Positions 9,805-22,700 of a stretch of 64,000 nt of DNA are shown here, in pieces. This DNA is from Onthophagus taurus (Eukaryota > Arthropoda > Insecta > Coleoptera > Scarabaeidae). The notes under the pieces were generated by a model. That model did not search any database. It saw nothing but the letters and a program-made list of their open reading frames with translations, and was not told where the DNA came from. The position numbers and the translations under genes were made by a program. Location of the stretch: assembly GCF_036711975.1 (NCBI RefSeq), contig NC_091966.1, positions 36,463,501 to 36,527,500 on the forward strand, given 5' to 3'. The first letter of the stretch is position 1, and every line of letters starts with the position of its first letter.

Positions 9805-10641
9805 ACGTAATTAATTAATTAATTAATTTGAAAATGTTTATACCATAAAAAATTACTTTATAATAATTATTAGTTTCTTTTTCCACCCCAAATAGATTTT
9901 CCACAGGTAAATATTTTATCTTAATTACGTTAATTATTTTTCAAAAATGATTTTTTGAGACATTTTGTAGTAGTGTATAATTAAGGATATGGATTTGTAT
10001 ACCTTCTTGTATACCCAAAATTTATGAATTAAGATTGTCTTGAGAAGAATTAAATTAGATTATAGAAGAAAGTGACGTCAACCTTCGTTAATTATTGTAA
10101 TTAGCCAGGAATTCGTGGAAGTTTTATAGAATGAATTCATTCTGTCATAAATGAAAGGTAATTGGATTTTTTTTAATCAAATACTAAATATTCATGAGTA
10201 CATTGTATACAAAAGAAACTGAAAGGAAATCTTTAAAAATTCGCTAAAAACCCACGTTATTGCCGCACCTGTCACGGTCTTCTGGGTTCTCTGGAAGGGT
10301 GTGCCACCGACACGGACAGGTACTTCTTGCTGAAGAAACTGGCGTTTGGAAGAAACGGTCGCCGTTCTTCTCCCCCACTCGACGGAGTCTACGGCAAACG
10401 GCGGGACATGAAGGGGGCCACCACCATCATACGTTTGGACACGACTAGTCTCTCCGACAAACATGGCCCCGTGCAGTCGACCGTCGCACCTCGAACTAAT
10501 CGCGCCTGTGCAACGGACTTACGGCGAAAGCGGTTTGTTTACATGCCGCGCGATCTTTTCGAATTATTGTTGAAATGGACAAATTGTACGAACTGTTTCG
10601 TCGCGCACATGCCGTTCGATGACGATGAGGTGATGGTGAAA
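9805..10641. promoter_or_regulatory. TAF2-fringe spacer with fringe promoter and 5' UTR
   Basis: The first 440 bp are AT-rich and should hold the TAF2 3' end; no perfect AATAAA is seen, only variants. A perfect CRE palindrome TGACGTCA sits at 10073-10080. Base composition becomes GC-richer from about 10250. The fringe reading frame is open, with several upstream in-frame ATGs (10327, 10405, 10540, 10609), which I treat as 5' UTR. Confidence 0.5.
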
Positions 10642-10752
10642 ATGAGCTTTAGATTTCGACGTGCGGTTCAGACGCTTACCGTTGCCGTACTCATCGCCTA
10701 CACCACTCTTTTGGTCTACCAGACGTTGTCACGTGCGCCGATCGAGGAAGAG
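10642..10752 (+). CDS. fng: fringe exon 1, cytoplasmic tail and signal anchor
   Basis: Residues 1-37: M-S-F-R-F-R-R then a hydrophobic span ([18 protein letters not shown]). It ends E-E-E|GTAAAC in phase 0. Confidence 0.85.
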
Positions 10753-13700
10753 GTAAACATTCGACACGTTCTTTAATTTACTATTACATTTATAAGACGA
10801 TATTTATTTATTTTTTTTATTAAAATTAATTGTTTAAAAATATATATTAGATAAGCGATTTGATTCATAATAATAATATTGATTTATACAAGAAATAAAA
10901 AAAATGTTGGGAATATAAACTTCATCAAAAAAATATATAGTCAGAAAAATAAACAACAATGTTTATTATTTACAAATGAAACGATTAGATTTGCGCGAAT
11001 TCATAAAATACGTGGGATAAAATCCCATGAGAAAATCTTGAAAGATCATTCAATGAGACGTTTGCTTTTCAAATAAGCGTCACTCGAGTCGCAGCTGCAA
11101 CATCGGCGAGATGCTTGCGATAATTCCAACAGAACCGTTCAAGATCTATACGAATAATTTATTGAAGAAGTTTCAATACGACCTTTTACTTTAATTGCGG
11201 TCTTAGTTAAAGATTTGTTATTGAAATCGCGTTCATGTTTCCGCAAAGTTAGGAGTAATATTGCAAATTTCGGTTGTCACACTTCAAATGGAATTAATAT
11301 TTTCCACTTTGCATTTTGTGTTTAACTCGCGGATTTAACGTAAAGCAGGAACCAATTTTGTAATTATAACGGATGCGGTGTGCCAAAAAAAAACTGTAAT
11401 TAATACCACCGCACGCCTGGTGAAATTGTGAGCCTTATTAATTCAATAATATACAATTCAATCTTGCGTTAATGCGAAATTCATCATGCGACCATGTAAC
11501 TGATAAATATGAATTATTCATTACTTTATTTTATTACCACAGTGTTTAATGTAATTGATGTCGACATCTGTTATGCTGGAATTGGCGTAAAAATAAATAA
11601 GGTACTTATTAATTAATTAATGTGTTATCAACAATAATCAAGCACATTTTTGGCATAGTTTAGGCAAATTGTATTAACAACCCCTTTCGTATAACATTGA
11701 AACTTATCTGGAAGGGTTATTTATGTAACTCGAGAGTGAAATACGATCCCCGCTTTCCCCAGTCCAATTAAAAGCAATCCCCTGTCAACGAATTCTCGAT
11801 CTTCATTCCGGGCGGCCCGAAATCCCTTCGATACCGATGTCTTGACGCGAAATTTATCGGCGGATTTCGCATAGTTTTCGGACACCTGACTGCTAACGTG
11901 CGCTAAATTTTGTTTTCTTTTTGTTTGTTGTGAAGGGGGCCGACGATGCGGGCGCCAAGTTGGCCGGCAACTATTTGGTGGAGGCACGCGATCCTTTCGA
12001 CCCCCGAGATGGCCTCGTTTCCAACGAAATTACCAGCGAGATTTCGTCCGCGACTGCTACGATGCGTCCTCCTGCCACCGTTTTGGACGATGTATTCATC
12101 AGTGTCAAAACGACCAAGTTGTATCATCGGCAGAGGTTACCAATTATTTTGAAGACGTGGTTTCAATTGGCAAAGAAGCAGGTAAGAAATGTTTTGCTTG
12201 TTAACTTTTTAGTTAGTGTATTGTCCATAACATATTGTTCACGTCGACTTCCTGATGGGGTACGTGGGTGTGCGTTCGATTGTATTTTTAGGGGTGACCC
12301 CCGAAGCGTGCTACTTAAAGTCTTTCCCACGGGTAGAGACACGTGTAATGCATGCGACCGGTAACCAGGGAATTTTTTTCTCTGTTGTGGAAGGGTGACT
12401 AACGGCGTGGAACAAAAGCGGTTTTTAATCCCCTATTTTGTATACAAAAAGGGAGCAGTTTTATGCGAAAACAAAAATGTTATTTAAATTTTTGCGGTTA
12501 TACTGCTACATATGTAGTTATATATTAATTAAGAGAAATTGGGATTAATTGGCTCAACGCGTTTTAACAAACAATTAGTGTAAATTAAGAGTATGCAAAA
12601 AATTTAAAATTAGGTCAAATTTAATTGTTTATAATGCATAAAGTATTTTTACTGGTATAGTTTCTGGAGGTAGTTAAATTAACCCAAACTAACACTGGCT
12701 ATCTTCCTAAAACAAACACTGCAGCGAAAACCGCACGTAGCTCAAGCAAACATGCGAACTCCGCAGGAATTTCTCTGTATCGATACTATGGCTAACACAG
12801 GATGCGTTGTCTGGACTTTATCAGCAGCTGCGTTTGCATAGAATACTGACATAGGTAGCGCGAATTGTGGAACTTTAGACATTAAACTCGTCATTCTTTT
12901 TCCTTTTATCATTTTATGATCGTTAAAGGAAACAATTTTGGGAGCAATTTGTTCTCGAAAGCCAGGAGGATTAAGCACTTTTATTCACGGTAAAACGTTA
13001 ACGACCCGTTCGGCACTTGTGACGGCTGAGCCCCCTGTCTCCTGAAAACGGCACATTATACGAGATAAGACCACTCTCCACTTAAGAAGAGTTAGCGACG
13101 TCGTTCCTCCAGCGTTCACATTAACGTTGACATACATTGAACTTGAGCCCAGGTCCAATTTAATACCTAATTACAGCTGGTTTCTTGTAATTGGACGTGT
13201 GTAGGTGGATTTTACTATCTTTAAAGCTTGCACTAATTTAGATTATTTAAACGAACTTAAATCATTTAAATTTCAATTTTCTTTTATTATTGTTACAGAC
13301 TTGGTTCTTTACGGATACGGACGATGAAGAATTTCAACGACAAACTAGTAAGTGTTCACTTTAAGCCACTTTAATTTTTTACTACCCTGCATTCACTAAG
13401 TGCCAAATTTCAGGGTGTAATATCATACTGTACAAATTGCGCGAGTTTACGACAAAACGCCCCCGTAAAACGACTTTATTAGAATCCGTAAACAAAGTAT
13501 TTTACTCTATTCACTTACTTTATATTTAATAGACACTATTCCGGTTACAAACTTTATTGTAACTTTAAAGTCATCGTTAATAATTACTTATTCTTTCATA
13601 AGACTTTTTTGTTGAAGTTTTATCGGCAACAATAGACGTTGATTATTGCTTGGCCAGGAAGCAATTGGATTAAACCGAGTCCAATTAGGTTGATATTCAT

Positions 13701-16700
13701 CGGTATTGTTACAGCCGGCTCTATTTCAACTCGAATGATAACGCATCTTTAAAACGAACCGAGAATGCAAAAAGAACACGTTGCTTGCTGTCATTATAAT
13801 TAACTATTCTTGATAAAGAAAAACAGGAAGAAGTTTCTTTTGCGATTATTTATCTTCCACACACACACACACACATACCGGTGATTAAAGAATAACCTGA
13901 GCATAACGTCAGTAACCGAGAGTAAGAAGTGAGTGCGTTCCTCGGTTTTCATTGAAATTCCTCCGTTCTAAGTGGTCTTTGTTACGTGGGGCGTTTTTAT
14001 TTCTCGGTGTAATTTTCACATTTAGCAAAAGCACGCGTTTGTGTAACCCGTAATCTTTCCGAGTTGCCTTTATTATTTTAAAAAGACTAAATTCCCTAGG
14101 TACGAGTATAATTGCAATTACGCCACTAAACTATTCTCTAAGAATGTTGATGCGGCTAAAACAAGAGAACATTTTTATATAATTTTCTTTGTTAATGATG
14201 TTTTTTCTTAGAATTTACAAAGGAATTGTTTTAATAGATTCTTTTTCTTATTGTTTTAGATGGGCATATGATCAATACGAATTGTTCTTCGTCTCATTAT
14301 CGGAAAGCACTTTGCTGTAAAATGGCAGTTGAGTTTGACACGTTCTTGGAAAGCAACAGAAAGTAAGTAATGTTATTTTATAAAATTGTTGAAAAGAAGG
14401 GAAAGTGAAAAAAATTCCGAGATTTATTACACAATGCGATGATGGGAATGTGATGCGTTAAGAGATTTTTTTTGTAAACTGTCCATTCAACATTTTTTCA
14501 CACGTGTGTGGTAACTTCACAGAATAAGGGGAAAAAATAAAATTAATGACGTTTGTTTCAATTGTTGCACGCGAAAAATATTACCGACATATTTCATATT
14601 TCAAACACCCGCCATAATTCATTTTGGTCGTACGGAAATTTATGGGCTTCGTACCAATATTTTCAAAGATTACGCGCGGAAGCCGGTCGTAGGACGTCGC
14701 TTATCCACTCCTAATGTCTTTTCGTTTTACATTTCCTACGATATTCCATTCCGTGTAGCTTTAGCCGCATAATTTATCCACCGGATCTGAGCGAAAGCTC
14801 AAACTGCACACTGTAATCTTATACGGTAGGTAAACGTTAAGGAAAGATTATACCAAGTGAATAAATTAAAGCGCGTATAGAATATCCTGTGCTTGACGTT
14901 AATTTATTTAGCTTCAATCCAATTCAGGTTGATCAAATTTTAAACTTTACGTGTTAGTTAAATCTAGTTTAACTCTTATTTACTGAACTCGTTTACTTTT
15001 AATTTATAATTGTGCAAAAATTCAACTGTGAGATTTTGATGAATACACTGGATAATTAATGAAGTGGTCTTTTATTTTCGAATGATAATGGTGAAATTTG
15101 AAGATGGTTTGCAAATATTTTACTGACGAAATTAAGAGATTGTATACGTAATACATAAATAGAATTGAGTCCATGTCTTCTAAAGTAGCTGTAATCTAAC
15201 TCTTTCACCACTTCCTTTTTATTTATAAACCCACGGTTGACGTTTAATAATATTGTTTATGAGTGCTATATAAAAATGCAAAAAAATTAAGTGTGGACCA
15301 ATTTTAAATGGTACATATTTTGAATTTATGTGTATTAATAACATATTTTTAAACTTGTCACCTTCAAATCATTCCATATATACAAAACAACTTTTTTTGA
15401 ATGTAGTCATTATTGGTGAAAAAATAATACTTGTCAGTTATCGTGCGTAGGACCAGTTCACTGCTTAATTATAAACCGAACGGACGAAACAAACCGGTCC
15501 AAACGTGCAAGGTGTATTATAAATCACGTTTGAGACTACAGAATGATTGGGTAATTGGTGCCCCCGTTGCGTTTCAGTAATTTATTTCGCTGAAATGCAA
15601 GGCCACTTCTTATCTTGTGCCGGGACACGTCCGAACTTGTTTCGGTAGCTGCGGGCACGCGGTGTATCAATTATCGAAAATACGGTACTTCTTCGAACAA
15701 ATTATGGGTTGTTGATAATGTGATCGATTCGATTTTATCGTTTCGGATCCGATATAAAAGTACTCGAAAGGGCGATTAGGGGCACTTGAAAGTAAGTTCT
15801 ATCGAGAGCAGTTTCGTAAATCAATTAACGCTGGCAACTTAAACTAGTTATCGAACAAAAACGTCTCACACACACTCTCTAGCACACATAAAGGGGGCCA
15901 CGGGTTTTGTGTGCTCCCGCATCTCGTTCGACCACTATCTGGTTACTTACTTTATTGAATAAACAAAGAACGGGGAAGTTATTGAACAAAAGGTTTGGTG
16001 TTATGGATGAAAACCTGACTGGTTCTCTTCGTTGTCACTATTCATTACCGACTTGGTTCTTTTAAGCCCCTATATTCTTTTAAACCTTGTTAACAGAATC
16101 TGTATTTTTAAAAAGTATACATTGTTGACAAATTGACTTCTTGGAAGATAGTTAGTTAGTTTGTCTCGTTAGTCTTAATTTGTCGTAAATCTTGATATTT
16201 ATTTTTTGGGTTCTTTCAATTTCTGTCTCGCTTCTAAAAGAAAAGTGCATTGGCGTCGAGAGAATCGGTTCGCACGGTCATTGGTAATGGCTTCGCGGTT
16301 TTCAATTCAATCGAAAATCCCGAACGATATCCGCCATGAACAACGAAAAAGACATAAGGCGAAGCCCTGGCCATTATCCGATCAGACCGCACGTCAGCCG
16401 CGTCACGTAATGAACACGTTTCTGAAAATCCCCGAGGAAACCACAAACAACAATACAACAATCACGGTGATGGTGCTATTGCGCGAACATACCGATTGTT
16501 ATAACCATAATATTAGAACAACTCTTATTCGTATTTTTTTTTTCGACATCAAAATTAGTTAGTGTTTTTGTTGTGACGGTTGCATCAAGGGAATTACTTT
16601 TGTTTGTTCACGAAAGATACGATTACGTGTTTACGAGTCTCTGCCAAATGAGAGAATAGCGCAATTTCGCTAGAGAGACAACATCGTCTCCAAATCGAAT

Positions 16701-19700
16701 CAGCGTCGCCCGGAATTCGTTACACCATGACCCGAAGAGGGACAAAACGAATAAGAGAAAGGGTAGTAGTACGCTAACGGAATCGCAGCTTGCACACGAA
16801 CCTGACGGTAGCATTCATTTCTCAATTACTCATTCGAACCTTTGTGTGAACATTCGTATATTCCGGTCGTGTAATTCTTGATCTCCGTTTGCAAATTGCC
16901 AGGTCAACGTGGATTTAAAAAAATTCTTTGTTTTGTCGCAAAACATAGTAATTGCGTGTTTGGGTCAATGTGGTTTGGTATCGGATAGATAAAAGCGGCA
17001 ACGAGGTACGAAAATTAATAATTACGCGAGCAATTTTCCAATCCGAAATTAAATTAAACCGTTCGCGCTTTTAATCGAACTTCAAAGTTACCGCCCGATG
17101 CGGTTCTCGGTTCAGTTTGCACTGCATTTTTGCTTAATTGCGTTTGTGCGGGCGTTTAATCAATACAAGATTTAAAAAAATCTTTTTCCTCTATTTATCC
17201 CGAATAGAATTAAAACGTTTTAAATATATCGAATAAAATTTCAACTTTTTAATTTAGTAGGAACTTCTAATCACACTTCTCTCTGCCGCTTCCTGTAATC
17301 AATTCCATTGAGCAGAAGGCGCGCATATCTGAATAACGGATCCGAATACGGCTCTCGGTGTGATTAACAGAAGAAAACCTGTTATTGGGAGACGCGTTGG
17401 TTTGAAATTTTGAAATTAATCCCGTCACTCCGATTACGTAAGGCTACGGCGTGAGGAGAAGGTCTTTTCTAATTAACAGAAGCGATTAAAGGTAACTACG
17501 CCCACCACTAATAAAGGGTCTTGAAATTGCGGCCCGTGATTCGCGTAAAATGACCGGTTGTCGACGACCGGATCGTAAAAATATCGTGATTGCACAGGAC
17601 TGTACCTGATGATATCGTTCGTTATGTTCGGTTTCATTTCTTGTATAAAGGTGATTATTTCTCATTGATAGGAAAGTCTTAATAACGTAATACATTTTAT
17701 TACAGCTTTAATCCAAATAAAAAGTGTTCTTTTTCTACTTTCGACTAGGGATGTATTTCTGTTTGTCAAGCTTCATGTTTGGAGTTTACTCCGCAGAAGA
17801 GGAGAACCAGCTCTGTGCCCATCTCTTGACCGGTCGTCTTATACATGCATATTCTGGCCAATTTCCTCTCATCCATTTTTTCCACATGCTCCTTCCACCT
17901 TTTCTTTCTTACTTTTGTCCATTTTGCTATATCCTGTATGTTACTTTCTCTGATAGAGATGTTGGTCTGCCTATTTCGCAGTGTCACATTCAACATAGAT
18001 CTTTCATCTCCATCACCCTCATCTTCTGTTTAGACTTCTTTGTTTCTGCTGTCGTTTCGGTACCATATGTTAGTATGGGTCGTGGGTCCATGGCTTTATA
18101 TATTTTAATTTTCCTTCTACACACATGTATTTGTTCCGTCATATAGTATCCCTTAGAGAGCCACTTGTGTCGCTCTTGTAACTTGTGCTTGTTGTTTCTT
18201 ACATAGATCTCGATAGCTTATAATTTCTACACCCAGATTTTTAACATGCATAACTTGCTATACTATAGAGTCTTCAACTTGTAGTTTGCAGCGTCTTGGT
18301 TCTTTGGATATTACCATACATTTTGTTTTCTCTGTTGATATTTTCATATTGTATTGCTTCGCTGCTATTTTGAAGTGATACACTAGTCTTTGCAGGTCAT
18401 TACTTAGTTGTTGTTCAGTGCTAGATTGTTGTATATTTGTATTGAACTAAAACTAGAACTAACACTAGACCTAGAACTAGAAACAGTCGGGTTTAGCCGC
18501 CTTAAGAGACGCACGGCTAAACTCGAAACTTTCTAATTCTAGGTCTAGTATTAGTTCTAGTTTTATTTGTTATTCAGTGCTAGATTGTATATTTTTATTG
18601 AACTAACTAATAAAGAACGTAACGGTGTGGATAGCTGTTCGAATTTGTATGCATTAAAATTATTTATTCAAACAGTTTAATAATGTTCATAATCCGTTAT
18701 ATAGTACTAATTTTTTAACTCTATTTTGAAATGGATTTTAGTAATAAGATTTAATTTGAGTCCGATACTGCAAAAAAAAAATCGTCAGCTTTTAATTTCG
18801 CCAGTCAATTTAAAGAGCGCAATCAGGAATAATAGCCGATTAATTATTTTAAAGACCGATAAAATTCCTCCGCGTAATTAAATTTGTTGGTCTCGAAGTC
18901 ATCTTTTTTACTTTATTTATTTTTCTTTGCGTTTCTCGTAAATTAAACAGCGCACTCGCTTTGAACAGGTTGCGGCGGTAGCTTTTTCAGTTCATCTCAT
19001 CGGGCGGATGTGATACCTCTCAGGTTCTTTATGCTTCCTGTGTAGCTACAGATAAATTCTTATTTAGTCACGGATACGTTTCCAGGATACAAGAACGTAT
19101 TGGTTAAGGTACACTTTGCTATGGAATTGCCATAATTAAGTGCGTACATATATTTAACCGTAATTGATTGAGAACGCCTTTGGTATCGTGCAAAATTGCC
19201 TTAACTTGCGGTTAAATGAACACTGCTCTACATTCTCGTAAATCGGACACAAGTCAATTTAGAGCGAGTACAGTTATAGTTTGCACAAAAAATTTGCGGT
19301 TAATAGTCATAGTTCTAGGAATAAGTGCAAATAACTTCGAATATCCTGTTCGCCGTTACACAAAACGGGTATATCATACATTTCATTAACCCAATATTCT
19401 ACAAGCGAACTTTCCCAGATCCATAGAACACACTAACCGTTTAATTTATCTTAAGACGTGAATAAGAGGATTAATTATTACTGACAAGACAAGCTTGAGA
19501 TAAGAGCTACGATGTAAAACTTAATAACCCCCGCATACCTAAATCTTTTGTTTTCGCACTTTTGCAAGAAGACAAAAACGATTCAACAGCGCCTGTATAC
19601 CGAGACGGATGGCCTTAAAAGGATCCATTATATTAGATTAATCGCTCAATACCGCCACCAACCGAGAGAGGCAGTTTCGTGTTTGCATGTTGCCGGACGT

Positions 19701-22700
19701 CCCACTTATTACGGGGCTGACGATGGGGCACCGGCTTAATAAACATAACAGCTTGAAGTCAATAAACACGGAACGGCCCCCGCCCTGATTTTTTTTTCGA
19801 AAACACGATTAATAACAACCGCTACGCCGCGCCACCGCCGCTCCCAATCTGGTATCGGCACGTAATACCGTTTGCCCCCAAATTAAGTTTCAACTCACGC
19901 TCTTAATGATTGCTTACCCAACCAAGATTATTTGGTATTTGCCTACAGATATTCCACAATTAATACCTAGCTAAAAAATGTTCAATTCGTTTTTTTTTTT
20001 CAAAACGTATTAAATTGGGTACTATTTAAAGTGTTAAATCCCGCTTTTGGGGAATTAATCAATAGAGAGTTAACCGGACTTGTAACAGACTCATTTTCAG
20101 TATAATAAAAGCACAAGTGTACTAAATTTACCGGTTAATTTGCTGATACTTGTTGCGCAACAACGAACAGGGGAGTGTGCAAATTTGACAAGTACTGAAA
20201 ACTCGATAACGCGGTGGAGAGTTTTCATCGTCAAACAGCACGGCGCAATACGGTATCGTATTTCGAATTACACGAAATATGAATAAATTAACACCTAACA
20301 ATGCTTTTGTTGAAAATTTGAAAACTATAGGGTAATAAAAATAGTAAAAGCGCGATTATACAAATCCGATTAATTCCATTGTGTTGTGTAATTGGGTAAT
20401 AATCCATAAATAATATAACCTTTATTTATAAATACGGTAGTTATAGTTTATATTGTTATTCAGTGCTAGATTGTTGTATATTTGTATTGAACTAAAACTA
20501 GAACTAACACTAGACCTAGAACTGGAAACATTTGGGTTTAGCCGTCTTTAGAGACGTGCGGCTAAACCCAAATGATTCTAGTTCTAGGTATAGTGTTAGT
20601 TCTACATAGTAACAGCGCTAGTGTAAAACTAGAACTAACATTAGACCTAGAACTAGAAAGTTTCGGGTTTAGCCGTGCGTTTTCAGACGCACGGCTAAAC
20701 GGCTTCTTTATTATTGAGTGCTAGATTGTTGTATATTTGTAGTGAACTAAAACTCGGACTAACACTAGACCTAGAACTAGAAACATTCGGGTTTAGCCGT
20801 CTTAAAAGACGTACGGCTAAATCCGAATGTTTCTAGATCAAAGTATAGTGTTAGTTCTAGTGCTAGTGTTAGCTTTAATTTTAGTTGTTATTTAGGTCTA
20901 GATATTATAGTATATTTTTATTTGTGTGCATTAAAATTATTCATTCAAATACTTTAAAGTGCAAATTCAAAATATTTCTTGTTAAGGATATTTGGCTATA
21001 ACGGACACCTTTTTCCGTATTAATTCCCGTTATATCGAGGTTTTACTGTATTACATTTTTTCAACCTAATTCATTACAGCACATACTTTGTGGTGAATGT
21101 GTTGATATTTCTTTAATAAGTTATAAGCACCTTGTTTTCTGTGTAGAACATCAAAGCTCTTCTTTCAACGATTGTAAGTCGACATCCATGACGCGATGTA
21201 TAAATAGAAGCCCGATTCCTTTTGTTTTCTGTGCATAAAGAGGACGAAATTCTGCGGACCAGATACGACGAGGACGTTGCCGACCGTGACAAAGCATCAT
21301 TTGCATCACAATTGGAATTCCAACCCGGTCTCGTCCCTAATACCGACGACGTGCGGGAGTAAAACTCGGCGACTTAATTAGGGGAAGATTGGGGCAATTT
21401 AAGCTTGTAAAAAAATGACACGGATCATTTATGGACCGTTTATTCACCTTGACGTGTGGGACAATAATCTATAACCATGCTTCAACTTCAGACATTTGAC
21501 ATATTTTTCGAACCGTAAGACGGGGCAATATTTTTTGAGGTATTATCTTTCTGACAGAACTTTTTTTTATTCGAGGTTTCTTTTTTGAAGCATAAAGACT
21601 CAGCGGGGAATTCATGTATTCTTGTCTATTCAGTGTTATCATATCTTTTATATATCGTTATAAAAACGTTAAATCTCCTTGTACCAAAAAAAACTGTTAA
21701 TGATAATCTTTTACATGAGATAATATCTTGTGCTTCAAGCTTAGCTCTGATAGAGTTATTACTGCCAATTAGGTTTGCCTTCATTATTTGATTTAATCTC
21801 ACTCTTGTTAAAAAAAAATAATGAAATCTAACTAACTCCATTCGCGACATTCCTTGATGGTTCGTCTGAATGATCTCACGTGTAATTTTTTGTGGTGATG
21901 CTGCTTGCTAGAGTTCTTGAGCGAAAGAGCCGTCGGGTTGATAGCGTGCGGTCGCGACCGTAATATCTAATTACCATCTAGTCGCAGGTCGTCTCGCACA
22001 ATTTATCTTGGTTTAGCGCGCTTCGCTTTACACGTGGGCCTCGGGCTGCCGCCGTTCGTTCTTTATGCAAAAGGAACAGAAGAAGCGTTCGTTCGGCACC
22101 CGATGGCCATCTGGCGTGAAGAGCACATGCGATACTTTTGCCCGGCACCACTCTACTCTTTTACGCCGATCGGGTTCCGTCTCCGGTGGCCATTCACTTT
22201 TGAATGTATTTACCGCTAAAAATCACATTTAAAAACGAAAAATAAATATACAGTAAAAGGAAGCGGAAAAAATCAAATGTCGTTTAAACAAAATGAAGAA
22301 ATTTATGGTGCGCAAAAGAAACGGGCAAAGTCATTTAGGAACAATACAATCGGCCACCTGTTGGTGTTTCACTCCATTGTTCACGACGGAAGTTGGCGTG
22401 TAAGTCGCCGGATACAAGGTCCGCACTAATTGCTAAATTTACGAGTGGAGAAATTAAAGTGTTGCCTCTTTTCCCGTCTTGCATGGAAAATCCAACAAAA
22501 GGGATTAACCATCTGATATGCGCGGTACAATTTCCCGTGGCGTCCAGTAATGTCCGGGGAAATCAAAGGTCTCATAAAAAAGGCCCGTTGTATTAATGCA
22601 TGAGGGTGGCCTAATTTAACTCTGCTTTTTGTATTAGTTTTTTTCGGCGTTCGGACCCGGTTTAGTCCTAATGCAAATAATTGTTCAACCCGTACAACAC

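Noticed and set aside
12742..12978. Minus-strand open frame in fringe intron 2
   Set aside because: No recognisable domain, no repeat relation, and length within chance for this DNA.
22034..22219. Possible nested exon in fringe intron 4
   Set aside because: The GC-rich open frame has no flanking splice sites I could support and no known motif.
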